Assembly (NCBI GenBank): GCA_028564925.1
Contig: CM053029.1
Coordinates: 431,673,297-431,737,296 of the forward strand
DNA from: Lithobates sylvaticus
Taxonomy: Eukaryota > Chordata > Amphibia > Anura > Ranidae
Direction of reading: 5' to 3'
Length of the DNA stretch: 64,000 nucleotides
Each line of letters starts with the position of its first letter. Positions within the stretch are counted from its first letter, which is position 1. The position numbers were made by a program, and so were the translations under genes. The notes below the pieces were generated by a model. That model was not told the DNA's origin and did not search any database. It saw only the letters and a list, made by a program, of their open reading frames with translations. Below, one piece after another: positions 46,435 through 57,202 of this stretch.

Positions 46435-47300
46435 GTACATCAATACTGGGCACTTTCGCCCCCTTCCTTCCCAGACCAATTTTCAGCTTTCCGCGCTCTC
46501 GCACTTTCAATAAGAATTGCGCGGTCATGCAATGCTGTACCCAAATTAAATTTTTATCATTTTGTTCGCACAAATAGAGCTTTATTTTGGTGGCATTTAG
46601 TCACGACTCTTATTTTTTACGATATAAGCTAAAAAAGAGCGGAAATTTGGGAAAAAAAAAAAACACAATATTTTCTTTATTCGATTTTAAAAGAAATCCA
46701 ATAAAATCTAATTTTGTCATAAATTTAAGCCAAAATGTATTCTGCTACAGGTTTTTGGTAAAAAAAAATCCCGTTAAGTGTATAATAATTGGTTTGTGAG
46801 ATCACAGACATATGTACGCAAATGATCACGTACAGATGTGCGCAGGTGATCACGGACATATGTGTGCAAATGATCATTGGGACATGTGATTTTACTGTTA
46901 TATATGTGGGCGACATGTGTTTTGGGGACATGTGTTTTTACTTTGTGTGTTTTACATGTGTGGTGACACTAGACTAGTGATCAGTGAGTAAAAAGCTGTA
47001 AAAAACAGCTCATACTCACTGATCATCAGCCGGCTGCAGAGATTCGCTCTCCTCAGCAACAACTTCCGTGTGAGGAGAGGAGAGCCGATCGCCTAGCAAC
47101 CAGCTGTTTGTTTACATCACATGACGACCGTCATGTGATCAGGAGGGCCAATCACAGAGCCCTCCTGCCGGTCTAAGATACGCTGTGTCTGGGTGACATG
47201 AGTGCATTGGGATCGCGATGGGGGACGTTCCTGAACGTCCACTCAGAAGGAGAGAGCGCCCACCCGGCCGTACTTATGCAGTGGCCGGGTGGGACAAAAA
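46435..47300. mobile_element. TTAA-type element E relative, right end lost
   Basis: TTAA at 46431-46434, then a damaged end and ATCAATACTGGGCACTTTCG, as in the element at 61504 (TTCAATACAGGGCACTTTCC). Also shares AATTTTCAGCTTTC, GCGCGGTCATGCAA and CACAAATAGAGCTTT. The right boundary is uncertain. Confidence 0.6.
46801..46890. repeat. 24-bp tandem repeat, three copies plus a part
   Basis: Units at 46801, 46825 and 46849 follow ATCACRGACATATGTRCGCA plus AATG, with scattered changes. Confidence 0.8.
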
Positions 47301-47595
47301 GGATAGCGAGAATGGAATTTAGGTCTTTGATGTGGCTCCAACTCACACCTATGGCATTTCCCAAATTATATGATCTATTTCACAGCACAGTGCTGTAGAG
47401 TGAATAGGCATCCTAAAACATTTCTCATGAGAGTGATGGGTATCAACCCACTCAGTAATTAAACTAGGGGCCTCAGTAAGAGTAACATATCCAGAAATGT
47501 CTTGTGATTTTTAAATGTGCAACATTGATATTATAAACATGTGAATTTATTGCCATCTAAAGAAAGAATATAAATCATTTGTTGAAAAAATGTAC

Positions 47596-47744
47596 CTGGT
47601 AGAAACGGCGTACATGTTAGGCCTGAATGTGCAAGCCACACCTGCTACCAAAATTTCTTCTATATCCTCTGATTTTACACCCAAATTAGAGCCCATTATA
47701 GTCAGCAATATGCCTCCTTTCACAGGTGCAGCTTTTGGCTGAAA
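47596..47744 (-). CDS. plxnd1: plxnd1 exon 3 of 8: first half of an IPT/TIG domain
   Basis: The exon has 49 codons plus two bases. It starts FQPKAAPVKGG and runs through LLTIMGSNLGV to YAVST, then AG that joins G of exon 4 to give Arg. The acceptor is TTTTTAG and the donor is CCAG|GTACAT. The pattern P-x-x-G-G-x-x-x-T-x-x-G-S-N-L-G is the hallmark start of an IPT domain (Ig-like fold of plexins and transcription factors). Plexin-D1 has the equivalent IQPETGP then GSNLGV. A second AG six bases downstream (TTTCAG) could act as an alternative acceptor and would drop Phe-Gln in frame; the upstream site is chosen because it keeps the F/I-Q-P seen in the family. Confidence 0.92.
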
Positions 47745-48921
47745 CTAAAAATGAAAAAAAAAAAAAAACAATTAGCGAGACAAGCAAAAGAACACAGGCT
47801 AAATAATGTAATTTCATCACTAGCAGACAGCCACAGCAAATTCTAAGTTCTGGTTTCAAAACACATACACCGAGAAACAGAACCAACGGCTCCTTCCCAG
47901 ACATACTGTACATAGCAAAATTCTGCATTTAAATAAAACTAATTCACATTCTGTGTACATTTATCTGTCAATATTCATATTGATCACCGTGTGGGATATG
48001 TCATGTGAGAATTATAGTTTCTCTAAATTTCAGGCATGTTTTAAGCTCTTGCTGAGACAGCTCCAGCCTACTAAATTCTGTCTATTTTCTACATGCTGCC
48101 GCAAGCGCAAGGCAGGCTTAGCCTTTTCTCCCAAGGAATGTATTTCTCAGCAACATGTTTGCATGGAAGTTGATTGCTATTCTAATGTTATATTCACCCG
48201 GCAGAACCATAAGAGTCATTGTTTTACAAGATTAAAGTCTGGATGGCTGAGAGAAAGTTAAAATTAGGTAACCCAGGAATTTGGTTTTCTGAATGTCTAG
48301 GCTATGGTGCCAACTTGCTCTCGGATCCACAGTTTGCCTGGCCTAGAAGCAAAAACATAACTGCAACTGCTATGGGGCCCAACATGGTCATCGACTTGTG
48401 CAAGTAGAAATAACTATTGGGAAATATAATTTGAATAATAAAATAAAAATGTATACCGTATGTAGTTAAGGAACTTCTAAAGGATTGCTATGAAAACAAA
48501 ATCTATGACTAGAGCTATTGCCTTTAAGACTAGACTTGGATTAGAAATGCAAAGTGGGCCACTTAATATAGAGTGTCACATGACCCTGAACCGAAAACTC
48601 CCACAAAAGCTTATGGCCGTTTTTAAGCTTTTTTTAAGCTTTTATCAGAGTTAGTGCATTTTTACAGCTGAAAAACATCATCTTAAAAACCAATAGTTCT
48701 GGGTTTTTTTTTCCCCAAGCCAAAAAATGCTCATAACAGCCTATGTGTGCATGGACACATAGGATGACATGCAGGGGAGTTTACTGACTGCCAGAAAAAA
48801 ACGTCTGAAAGCAGCAGCTGTAAAAACATCCAGTGTGCATGAGGCCTAAAGAACAAAATCTATGGCTTGTGAGAAACAAGTGTAGAAAGGAGAAAAAAAT
48901 AAAATTCTACTCTGATATTAA
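47745..48921. other. Intron stretch downstream of the 11 kb intron's repeats
   Basis: No gene. The only recognised piece is a MITE end CCAGTGTGCATGAGGCC at 48830-48846. Confidence 0.45.
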
Positions 48922-49381
48922 AGGGGGATTCCACCCTAAAGTGGAACTCCCGCTTTTCGGAACCCTCCCCCCCTCCGGTGTCACATTTGGCACCTTTCAG
49001 GGGGGAGGGGGGTGCAGATACCTGTCTAAGACAGGTATCTGCACCCACTTCCGGGCATAAACTCCCACGGGAGTTTACGTCACTTCCTGTCCCGGCGCGC
49101 TGTCTGCCGGGACACACACGTGACCCGGCAGACGGCGCTGAAGATTCTCATTGCGCCGCGCGACTCGCGCATGCGCAGTAGGGAATCGGGAAGTGAAGCC
49201 ACTTCCTGATTCCCTCACCGAGAATGGCGCCGGCTACAGCAGGGAGCCGAGCGATCGATCGGCCTCTGCTGCCGACACCGCTGGACCCTGGAACAGGTAA
49301 GTGTCCATTTTTTAAAAGTCAGCAGCTGCAGTATTTGTAGCTGCTGGCTTTTAAAAAAAAATTTTTCAGTACAATCCCGCT
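48922..49381. mobile_element. TTAA-flanked MITE (AGSGGGATT ends), full copy
   Basis: TTAA at 48918-48921 and 49382-49385. The left end is AGGGGGATTCCACC; the right end reversed is AGCGGGATTGTACTG. Contains hairpins CAGATACCTGTCTAAGACAG/GTATCTG and CCCACGGGAG. The right part shares AGCAGCTGCAG and CAGGTAAGTGTCCATTT with 1805-2116 and 62986-63140. 460 bp. Confidence 0.72.
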
Positions 49382-49385
49382 TTAA

Positions 49386-51139
49386 GTGTAAACATTTACC
49401 TTGTTCCACCAATTCAATCCATACATAAATGTCATGGTACTTGATCAGAGAAAAGCTATATTTTACTTATGTAGTAGGACAATGTCAAATTCCCAACGAC
49501 TGGCATTTATCATACCAGCATTAAGTAAAAAAATCTTTTAAGCGAATCTAAGGACATTTCACTGATCCACAAGGCAATTGACAAGCATCAATCATCAAAC
49601 AGCATGCTGAGTGTGGTGGTATGCAACATACTGAAGACTTATAACCACTGCAGATAAAGATAATCGTTTATATATTGTACTAGCTCTGCTTGCTTAGTAC
49701 ATTAACAGGCAAGGAGACTGCAGTCCTTCAACATTTTTTTTAACTTATTGCCAAGAAGCATTATTGATCAAGAAAAGCACAGCAAAGTTTCAAGAAAAAA
49801 AAACAAAAAAAAAAACAGCTCAATAAGAAAAACAAATGCTAATAACTTTATTTTGTTTATGTTGTTTGGTGTAGAATGGCCCCAGGTAAGAGGACTAGCA
49901 TTAACAAGAAAATATATTCCCCTAAAGTGAATGTAAAACCCAAACATTTATTTTTCGTTTTGCTGTGGCCCCCATCAGGGAATTTATTATTTTCTGTACA
50001 GGACAACAGAGAGGAAATCTCTCCAAAGGAAGGCAATTCTCCTTTTAGACAGTTCTCATTGCAACAAATGTCCCCAATTGGAAGATTTTCCTCCTTTCCC
50101 AGTGACAACTCAAAATTGTGTTTTCCTTCACTTTCAGTACTGGTCTGCAGATGGGGCTTCTAATCCCTCACCACAAAAGATATAGGCTTTAGATACACTT
50201 TAACTTGCCCTAAGTCAAAATAATTAAAATGGTCATATATGACCAGATATACATGACGTAATATGGCCATATTGAATTCTAACAAAAAGAGGTAAATTAT
50301 GCAAATATTTTGTAGATGTCCCCCAAAATTTTGATTACCATAACATTTGGGGAGCTTCTCCCAACTGAAAGTGAGAGAAATATCTCAAATATGAGGGAAA
50401 TGCCCTTCTGGACTTTTTTCACCAGAAAAAAATGTCCCTGTTAGAAGATTTATATTCCTTTTCTCAAGACAATTCAAAATGTTGGGGTTTACTTTACTTT
50501 TAGTAAAAGTTACAGGACGACCGTCGCGGGCCGTCCATATGGGGCACACGGGCTGCCTTGGAGGGGACAGGGAAGAGGCGGGACGAGTGTCGTACATACA
50601 GGTGAATTGCCTGTTTGCATGGCGGCCTCTGTAATAGGAAGTCTCATCTCCTGCGCTGCCATTTTACATCTGTTCTGTCCATCATAGGAGGCGGAACTGT
50701 ATTAAAGAGGCCACAGAGAAAACTATTTCTCCTCTACGTAATCTGTTGGCGCTCGTCCCGCCCCCTCCTCCGAGGCTGCAGATGGGCATCAATCAGGCTG
50801 CACTGATGGCAACTGTGGGGCTGCAGATTGGCACTAATTAGGCTGCAATTGATGGGTAATGACCCTTATTTTGCTTCACAGTTCTTTATTTAACATTTTA
50901 TTTTTTTCCTGAAATTTCCCTCTTAAAGTGAAGGTGCGTGTAATACGCTGATAAATACGGTATATCCAAATAACACGCCCGAGATCATTTCTTCCCCATA
51001 CAAGCAAGAGAATTCTTGTTGGGCAATGTATTCGTGCTCGGACGAACACACTTAGACCGAATTTTAATGGTTCAAAGAATGTCAGGCAAAATGACGCTGT
51101 GACGCTGGGGCAGTGCACCCTGCGACGCTGGGGCTGTAT
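49386..51139. other. Intron stretch with unclassified dispersed repeats
   Basis: About 49905-50170 and 50390-50520 share motifs with 32270-32480 and 55440-55500 (TCTCTCCAA, CCAATTGGAAGATTT). About 50770-50850 has the GGGCATCAATCAGGCTGCAC-type short repeat seen also at 61785-61930. No gene. Confidence 0.4.
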
Positions 51140-51152
51140 ACTCCTGACACTA

Positions 51153-54100
51153 GGGTATGGCAGAGCATCGCAGGGTATGGCAGAGCATCGCAGGGTATGG
51201 CAGAGCATCGCAGGGTATGGCAGAGCATCGCAGGGTATGGCAGAGCATCGCAGGGTATGGCAGAGCATCGCAGGGTATGGCAGAGCATCGCAGGGTATGG
51301 CAGAGCATCGCAGGGTATGGCAGAGCATCGCAGGGTATGGCAGAGCATCGCAGGGTATGGCAGAGCATCGCAGGGTATGGCAGAGCATCGCAGGGTATGG
51401 CAGAGCATCGCAGGGTATGGCAGAGCATCGCAGGGTATGGCAGAGCATCGCAGGGTATGGCAGAGCATCGCAGGGTATGGCAGAGCATCGCAGGGTATGG
51501 CAGAGCATCGCAGGGTATGGCAGAGCATCGCAGGGTATGGCAGAGCATCGCAGGGTATGGCAGAGCATCGCAGGGTATGGCAGAGCATCGCAGGGTATGG
51601 CAGAGCATCGCAGGGTATGGCAGAGCATCGCAGGGTATGGCAGAGCATCGCAGGGTATGGCAGAGCATCGCAGGGTATGGCAGAGCATCGCAGGGTATGG
51701 CAGAGCATCGCAGGGTGGCAGAGCATCGCAGGGTATGGCAGAGCATCGCAGGGTATGGCAGAGCATCGCAGGGTATGGCAGAGCATCGCAGGGTATGGCA
51801 GAGCATCGCAGGGTATGGCAGAGCATCGCAGGGTATGGCAGAGCATCGCAGGGTATGGCAGAGCATCGCAGGGTATGGCAGAGCATCGCAGGGTATGGCA
51901 GAGCATCGCAGGGTATGGCAGAGCATCGCAGGGTATGGCAGAGCATCGCAGGGTATGGCAGAGCATCGCAGGGTATGGCAGAGCATCGCAGGGTATGGCA
52001 GAGCATCGCAGGGTATGGCAGAGCATCGCAGGGTATGGCAGAGCATCGCAGGGTATGGCAGAGCATCGCAGGGTATGGCAGAGCATCGCAGGGTATGGCA
52101 GAGCATCGCAGGGTATGGCAGAGCATCGCAGGTTATGGCAGAGCATCGCATGGTATGGCAGAGCATCGCAGGGTATGGCAGAGCATCGCAGGGTATGGCA
52201 TGGCAGAGCATCGCAGGGTATGGCAGAGCATCGCAGGGTATGGCAGAGCATCGCAGGGTATGGCAGAGCATCGCAGGGTATGGCAGAGCATCGCAGGGTA
52301 TGGCAGAGCATCGCAGGGTATGGCAGAGCATCGCAGGGTATGGCAGAGCATCGCAGGGTATGGCAGAGCATCGCAGGGTATGGCAGAGCATCGCAGGGTA
52401 TGGCAGAGCATCGCAGGGTATGGCAGAGCATCGCAGGGTATGGCAGAGCATCGCAGGGTATGGCAGAGCATCGCAGGGTATGGCAGAGCATCGCAGGGTA
52501 TGGCATCGCAGGGTATGGCAGAGCATCGCAGGGTATGGCAGAGCATCGCAGGGTATGGCAGAGCATCGCAGGGTATGGCAGAGCATCGCAGGGTATGGCA
52601 GAGCATCGCAGGGTATGGCAGAGCATCGCAGGGTATGGCAGAGCATCGCAGGGTATCGCAGAGCATGGCAGGGCATGGCAGGGTATCGCAGGGTATGGCA
52701 GAGCATCGCAGGGTATGGCAGTGCATCGCAGGGTATGGCAGAGCATCGCAGGGTATGGCAGAGCATCGCAGGGTATGGCAGAGCATCGCAGGGTATGGCA
52801 GAGCATCGCAGGGTATGGCAGAGCATCGCAGGGTATGGCAGAGCATCGCAGGGTATGGCAGAGCATCGCAGGGTATGGCATCGCAGGGTATGGCAGAGCA
52901 TCGCAGGGTATGGCAGAGCATCGCAGGGTATGGCAGAGCATCGCAGGGTATGGCAGAGCATCGCAGGGTATGGCATCGCAGGGTATGGCAGAGCATCGCA
53001 GGGTATGGCAGAGCATCGCAGGGTATGGCAGAGCATCGCAGGGTATGGCAGAGCATCGCAGGGTATGGCAGAGCATCGCAGGGTATGGCAGAGCATCGCA
53101 GGGTATGGCAGAGCATCGCAGGGTATGGCAGAGAATCGCAGGGTATGGCAGAGCATCGCAGGGTATGGCAGAGCATCGCAGGGTATGGCAGAGCATCGCA
53201 GGGTATGGCAGAGCATCGCAGGGTATGGCAGAGCATCGCAGGGTATGGCAGAGCATCGCAGGGTATGGCAGAGCATCGCAGGGTATGGCAGAGCATCGCA
53301 GGGTATGGCAGAGCATCGCAGGGTATGGCAGAGCATCGCAGGGTAGGGCAGAGCATCGCAGGGTATGGCAGAGCATCGCAGGGTATGGCAGAGCATCGCA
53401 GGGTATGGCAGAGCATCGCAGGGTATGGCAGAGCATCGCAGGGTATGGCAGAGCATCGCAGGGTATGGCAGAGCATCGCAGGGTATGGCAGAGCATCGCA
53501 GGGTATGGCAGAGCATCGCAGGGTATGGCAGAGCATCGCAGGGTATGGCAGAGCATCGCAGGGTATGGCAGAGCATCGCAGGGTATGGCAGAGCATCGCA
53601 GGGTATGGCAGAGCATCGCAGGGTATGGCAGAGCATCGCAGGGTATGGCAGAGCATCGCAGGGTATGGCAGAGCATCGCAGGGTATGGCAGAGCATCGCA
53701 GGGTATGGCAGAGCATCGCAGGGTATGGCAGAGCATCGCAGGGTATGGCAGAGCATCGCAGGGTTTGGCAGAGCATCGCAGGGTATGGCAGAGCATCGCA
53801 GGGTATGGCAGAGCATCGCAGGGTATGGCAGAGCATCGCAGGGTATGGCAGAGCATCGCAGGGTATGGCAGAGCATCGCAGGGTATGGCAGAGCATCGCA
53901 GGGTATGGCAGAGCATCGCAGGGTATGGCAGAGCATCGCAGGGTATGGCAGTGCATCGCAGGGTATGGCAGAGCATCGCAGGGTATGGCAGAGCATAGCA
54001 GGGTATGGCAGAGCATCGCAGGGTATGGCAGAGCATCGCAGGGTATGGCAGAGCATCGCAGGGTATGGCAGAGCATCGCAGGGTATGGCAGGGTATCGCA

Positions 54101-54790
54101 GGGTATGGCAGAGCATCGCAGGGTATGGCAGAGCATCGCAGGTATGGCAGAGCATCGCAGGGTATGGCAGAGCATCGCAGGGTATGGCAGAGCATCGCAG
54201 GGTATGGCAGAGCATCGCAGGGTATGGCAGAGCATCGCAGGGTATGGCAGAGCATCGCAGGGTATGGCAGAGCATCGCAGGTTATGGCAGAGCATCGCAG
54301 GGTATGGCAGAGCATCGCAGGGTATGGCAGAGCATCGCAGGGTATGGCAGAGCATCGCAGGGTATGGCATCGCAGGGTATGGCAGAGCATCGCAGGGTAT
54401 GGCAGAGCATCGCAGGGTATGGCAGAGCATCGCAGGGTATGGCAGAGCATCGCAGGGTATGGCGGAGTATGGCAGAGTATCGCAGGGCATCGCAGGGTAT
54501 GGCAGAGCAGGGTTTATGGCAGAGCATCGCAGGGTATGGCAGAGTATCGTAGGGTATGGCAGAGAGCATCGCAGGGTATTGCGGGGTATCGCAGGGTATT
54601 GCGGGGTATCGCAGGGTATTGCGGGGTATGGCAGGGTATTGCGGGGTATGGCAGAGTATTGCGGGGTATGGCAGTATTGCGGGGTATGGCACAGTATTGG
54701 GGGGTATGGCACAGTATAGGGGGTATGGCACAGTATAGGGGGGTATGGCACAGTATAGGGGGGTATGGCACAGTATTGGGGGGGGATGGC
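51153..54790 (+). repeat. Large minisatellite: about 165 copies of a 20-bp unit, then decayed 10-bp-based units
   Basis: The unit GGGTATGGCAGAGCATCGCA starts at 51153. The first 28 units (to about 51712) are identical. Later units have single-base variants and partial deletions (51713, 52197, 52502, 52878, 52973, 54362). From about 54460 to 54790 the array breaks into GGGTATTGCG, GGGTATCGCA and GGGTATGGCA CAGTATTGGG units, exposing a 10-bp base period. All six frames are largely open because 20 is not a multiple of three; the resulting reading frames of up to about 1,200 codons are artefacts. Confidence 0.97.
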
Positions 54791-54795
54791 AGAGA

Positions 54796-54911
54796 ATCCA
54801 TCCATCCATGCTCAGCCATCCCTCCATACCCTGCAATACCCAGCAATACACTGCAGGCTATTGCTGTGTATTGCAGGGTATGGAGGGATGGCTGAGCATG
54901 GTTGGATGGAT
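54796..54911. repeat. 116-bp near-perfect palindrome
   Basis: Arms 54796-54839 and 54868-54911 match at 43 of 44 (ATCCATCCATCCATGCTCAG against its mirror). The 28-bp centre also pairs partly (CAGCAATA with TATTGCTG). The right arm contains GCAGGGTATGGAGGGATGG, related to the adjoining minisatellite unit. Confidence 0.93.
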
Positions 54912-55030
54912 CGGTGATGGCAGAGCAGGCTGTGGGCACTACAGATCCCGCCCACAGCACTGCTGCCACCGATCCCTCCCCCTCTCCTCTCATACTGTAA
55001 CGATCGGTACAGAGAGAGGAGGAGAGAGGA

Positions 55031-55243
55031 ACCGGCGTCATCAAATGACGCCGGTTTGCTTACATGTGATCGCTCCGTCATTTGACGGAGCGATCACGTG
55101 GTAAACGGCCGCGATGAGCGGCCGTTTACCGTGATCCATGATCCGCCGGGTCCTCTGGACCCGGCGATCATGGATGCTCTCGAGTGCGCGCACCAGGGGG
55201 CGCGCAAGAGCAGAATTCTGTGAGGCCGTTAATTAACGGCCTC
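55031..55243. repeat. Cluster of five perfect or near-perfect hairpins
   Basis: Hairpins: 55031-55055 (10-bp arms ACCGGCGTCA), 55066-55097 (15-bp arms GTGATCGCTCCGTCA, 2-base loop), 55100-55130 (13-bp arms GGTAAACGGCCGC), 55134-55175 (19-bp arms with one bulged C at 55144), 55222-55243 (22-bp loopless palindrome GAGGCCGTTAATTAACGGCC plus TC). No coding sequence. Confidence 0.9.
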
Positions 55244-55288
55244 CCAGAGTTAAGCAACCGCCCTGTAGCCGTTTTACTCCTGACACTA

Positions 55289-56445
55289 TGGGTGGAAGCA
55301 AGTGAAATACAGGGGACAGAGTGGGTGGATTATATAGGGATGTGGCTTATGAGAAGTGGGAGGGGTCAAAAAAGGACGGGGTCTGGAGCCCCCCCCCCCC
55401 CCCCCCCCATCATAAAAAACTTTCCCAGCCGCCACAGCAAATAGAGAGTGAAAATCTCTCCAACTGGAACAGAGACAGAATTGAAAAACTAACAGGGGCT
55501 TTACCTCCTTACCACTTTATCCAAAACAAAAAGTTTTGGCTAAAAAAAAAACTAAGGGATCCTTTGCATCTTTGCAGTGCATTATTATGAATTATCTTGT
55601 GTGCTAATGTGTTGTGTTAAGGCAGAGGATCCACAATACATGGGCTGCCAATGCACTTTAATATGCTTAAAATGGCACATGACCCTTTTTTCTAACTCAT
55701 TGCAAAACCAGCGTGTTAATGCATTGGGATAATATTCAAAAGGATGGGACCACAATGCAGTAATGAATGTTACATTTGTCACAGCAATGTGAAGGTGTGA
55801 ATCTGGCTTTCACAATGGGAGCTCATCAAAGATGCGGCTAGATGATTAATTAGGAACACCACTACTTGACAAAGCAGGGAGGAGGGCCTTGTAAAAAGGA
55901 GTAAAAGAGGAACGTCACATGCCTCTTTAACAGCAAAACAACATTTCCAGGCCCAAATATAATTTAAGCCGTCAATAGACAAAGCGATTTTCTTTCCTGC
56001 AACCACGGGCTGCAGGAAAGAAAAATCGCTTGATTTCCCCATCAACACAGTCAGTGATGATGGGGGAAGCCCTTCCCCTAGAGCCATTGTGTTCTCCCGC
56101 CCCCACCTGGAGAACACAGTTATTACTGCAAGCTGCTATAATCGGTGTTGGCAATCTCATGTACTGGTTGTACCCAAGTTGATCCATCAGCCTGCCTATA
56201 CATGGCTTGGATCTGCCCATACATGGTTTGAATCTCGTCCATCTCCTGTTGAACCGGCCAAGATTTGAGCTGTTTATGGCTTGGCTTTAATAAACTGTTC
56301 CACTCTGTTAACAGGTAAGACATTTTACTTTGGGGGTTTATTTATAAAAATAAATTGCATAGCCATTTGTCTACCAAAACTCCACTCACAGTCACCCTGT
56401 GTGTTTTGGGCAAAACAAAATCTTCTTTAGCCCATTTTCTCTTAA
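55289..56445. other. Intron stretch with a C run and a decayed Harbinger-like copy
   Basis: A run of 20 C lies at 55389-55408. About 55964-56240 is a diverged relative of the MITE at 1094 with a 14-bp hairpin (TTTCTTTCCTGCA against its mirror). No gene. Confidence 0.5.
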
Positions 56446-56661
56446 AGCGGAAGTAAACCCATCGATTTAACAGTCTAAAAAAAAAAAGGCATGCCGTGAA
56501 TGCTAACTGCACATTGGCTGTGCTCTCAACCAAACAGTCAAACCATCCAATGGCTGGTGTCATAACGGATCACATGTGCAGCACTGTGGCAGTTGAAGAT
56601 TAAACAGAGGCAAAGATGGCAGCTTCCTTGGCTGAAAACGATAGGGGGGTTTACTTCCACT
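56446..56661. mobile_element. TTAA-flanked MITE, 216 bp
   Basis: TTAA at 56442-56445 and 56662-56665. The ends AGCGGAAGTAAACCC and, reversed, AGTGGAAGTAAACCC (14 of 15). No coding sequence. Confidence 0.8.
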
Positions 56662-56953
56662 TTAAGAACAATATTTTAAGGGTAGCAGAAAAATACTGCA
56701 TTGTGTCCACCAGGTAAAGAAAGCCGAGTATAGGAAATACATACGTATTTGTAACAAGAAATACACTAGCAATTCTGGAGGACACGAGAGATTAGCAAAT
56801 AAATGCATTTGTTATAATTTGCTAATTCCCTCTAGTACTGTTACATTGTATTGCGTTACAAAGATGTATGTTTTTCCCATACTCATCTTCATTTGGTGAC
56901 GATAACTGACCATACAAAAACAAAGAAACAAAAAAAAAAAAACGAAAATAACA

Positions 56954-57029
56954 TAAAGAATGTTTGGTTTTGGCCAAGAAATGCAAAATATTAATTTTGC
57001 ATTTCTTGGCCAAAACCAAACATTCTTTA
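56954..57029. repeat. Perfect 36-bp hairpin with a 4-base loop
   Basis: Arms 56954-56989 and 56994-57029 are exact reverse complements (starting TAAAGAATGTTTGGTTTTGG); loop ATTA. It is not flanked by a visible target duplication and matches no other repeat in the window. Confidence 0.95.
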
Positions 57030-57202
57030 GGAACACCTTTAGGAATGTGCATGCAGATTTGCTGGATGAATGGCTATGCAACATTTTTAGAAAAAGACAT
57101 AAGTCTTTCTGATTCATAAGCCAACATAACTACACTATCTCTAATATAGTCTCTTTTTTACCCTAGAACAACCCTTAAAATTATTTTCTTTAAAAAAACA
57201 TT

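Noticed and set aside
46362-46799. Reading frames of 60-70 codons in the region of a TTAA-type element
   Set aside because: Short, with no homology, and their sequence is shared with non-coding repeat copies at 61504 and 41434.
51153-54460. CRISPR-like array
   Set aside because: Direct tandem units with no spacers, in a vertebrate intron with plexin exons. It is a minisatellite.
51082-54805. Very long open reading frames (about 900-1,200 codons) on both strands over the 20-bp array
   Set aside because: The unit length is not a multiple of three and contains no stop in any frame, so all frames are open. Codons simply repeat; there is no start context, domain or non-repeat part.
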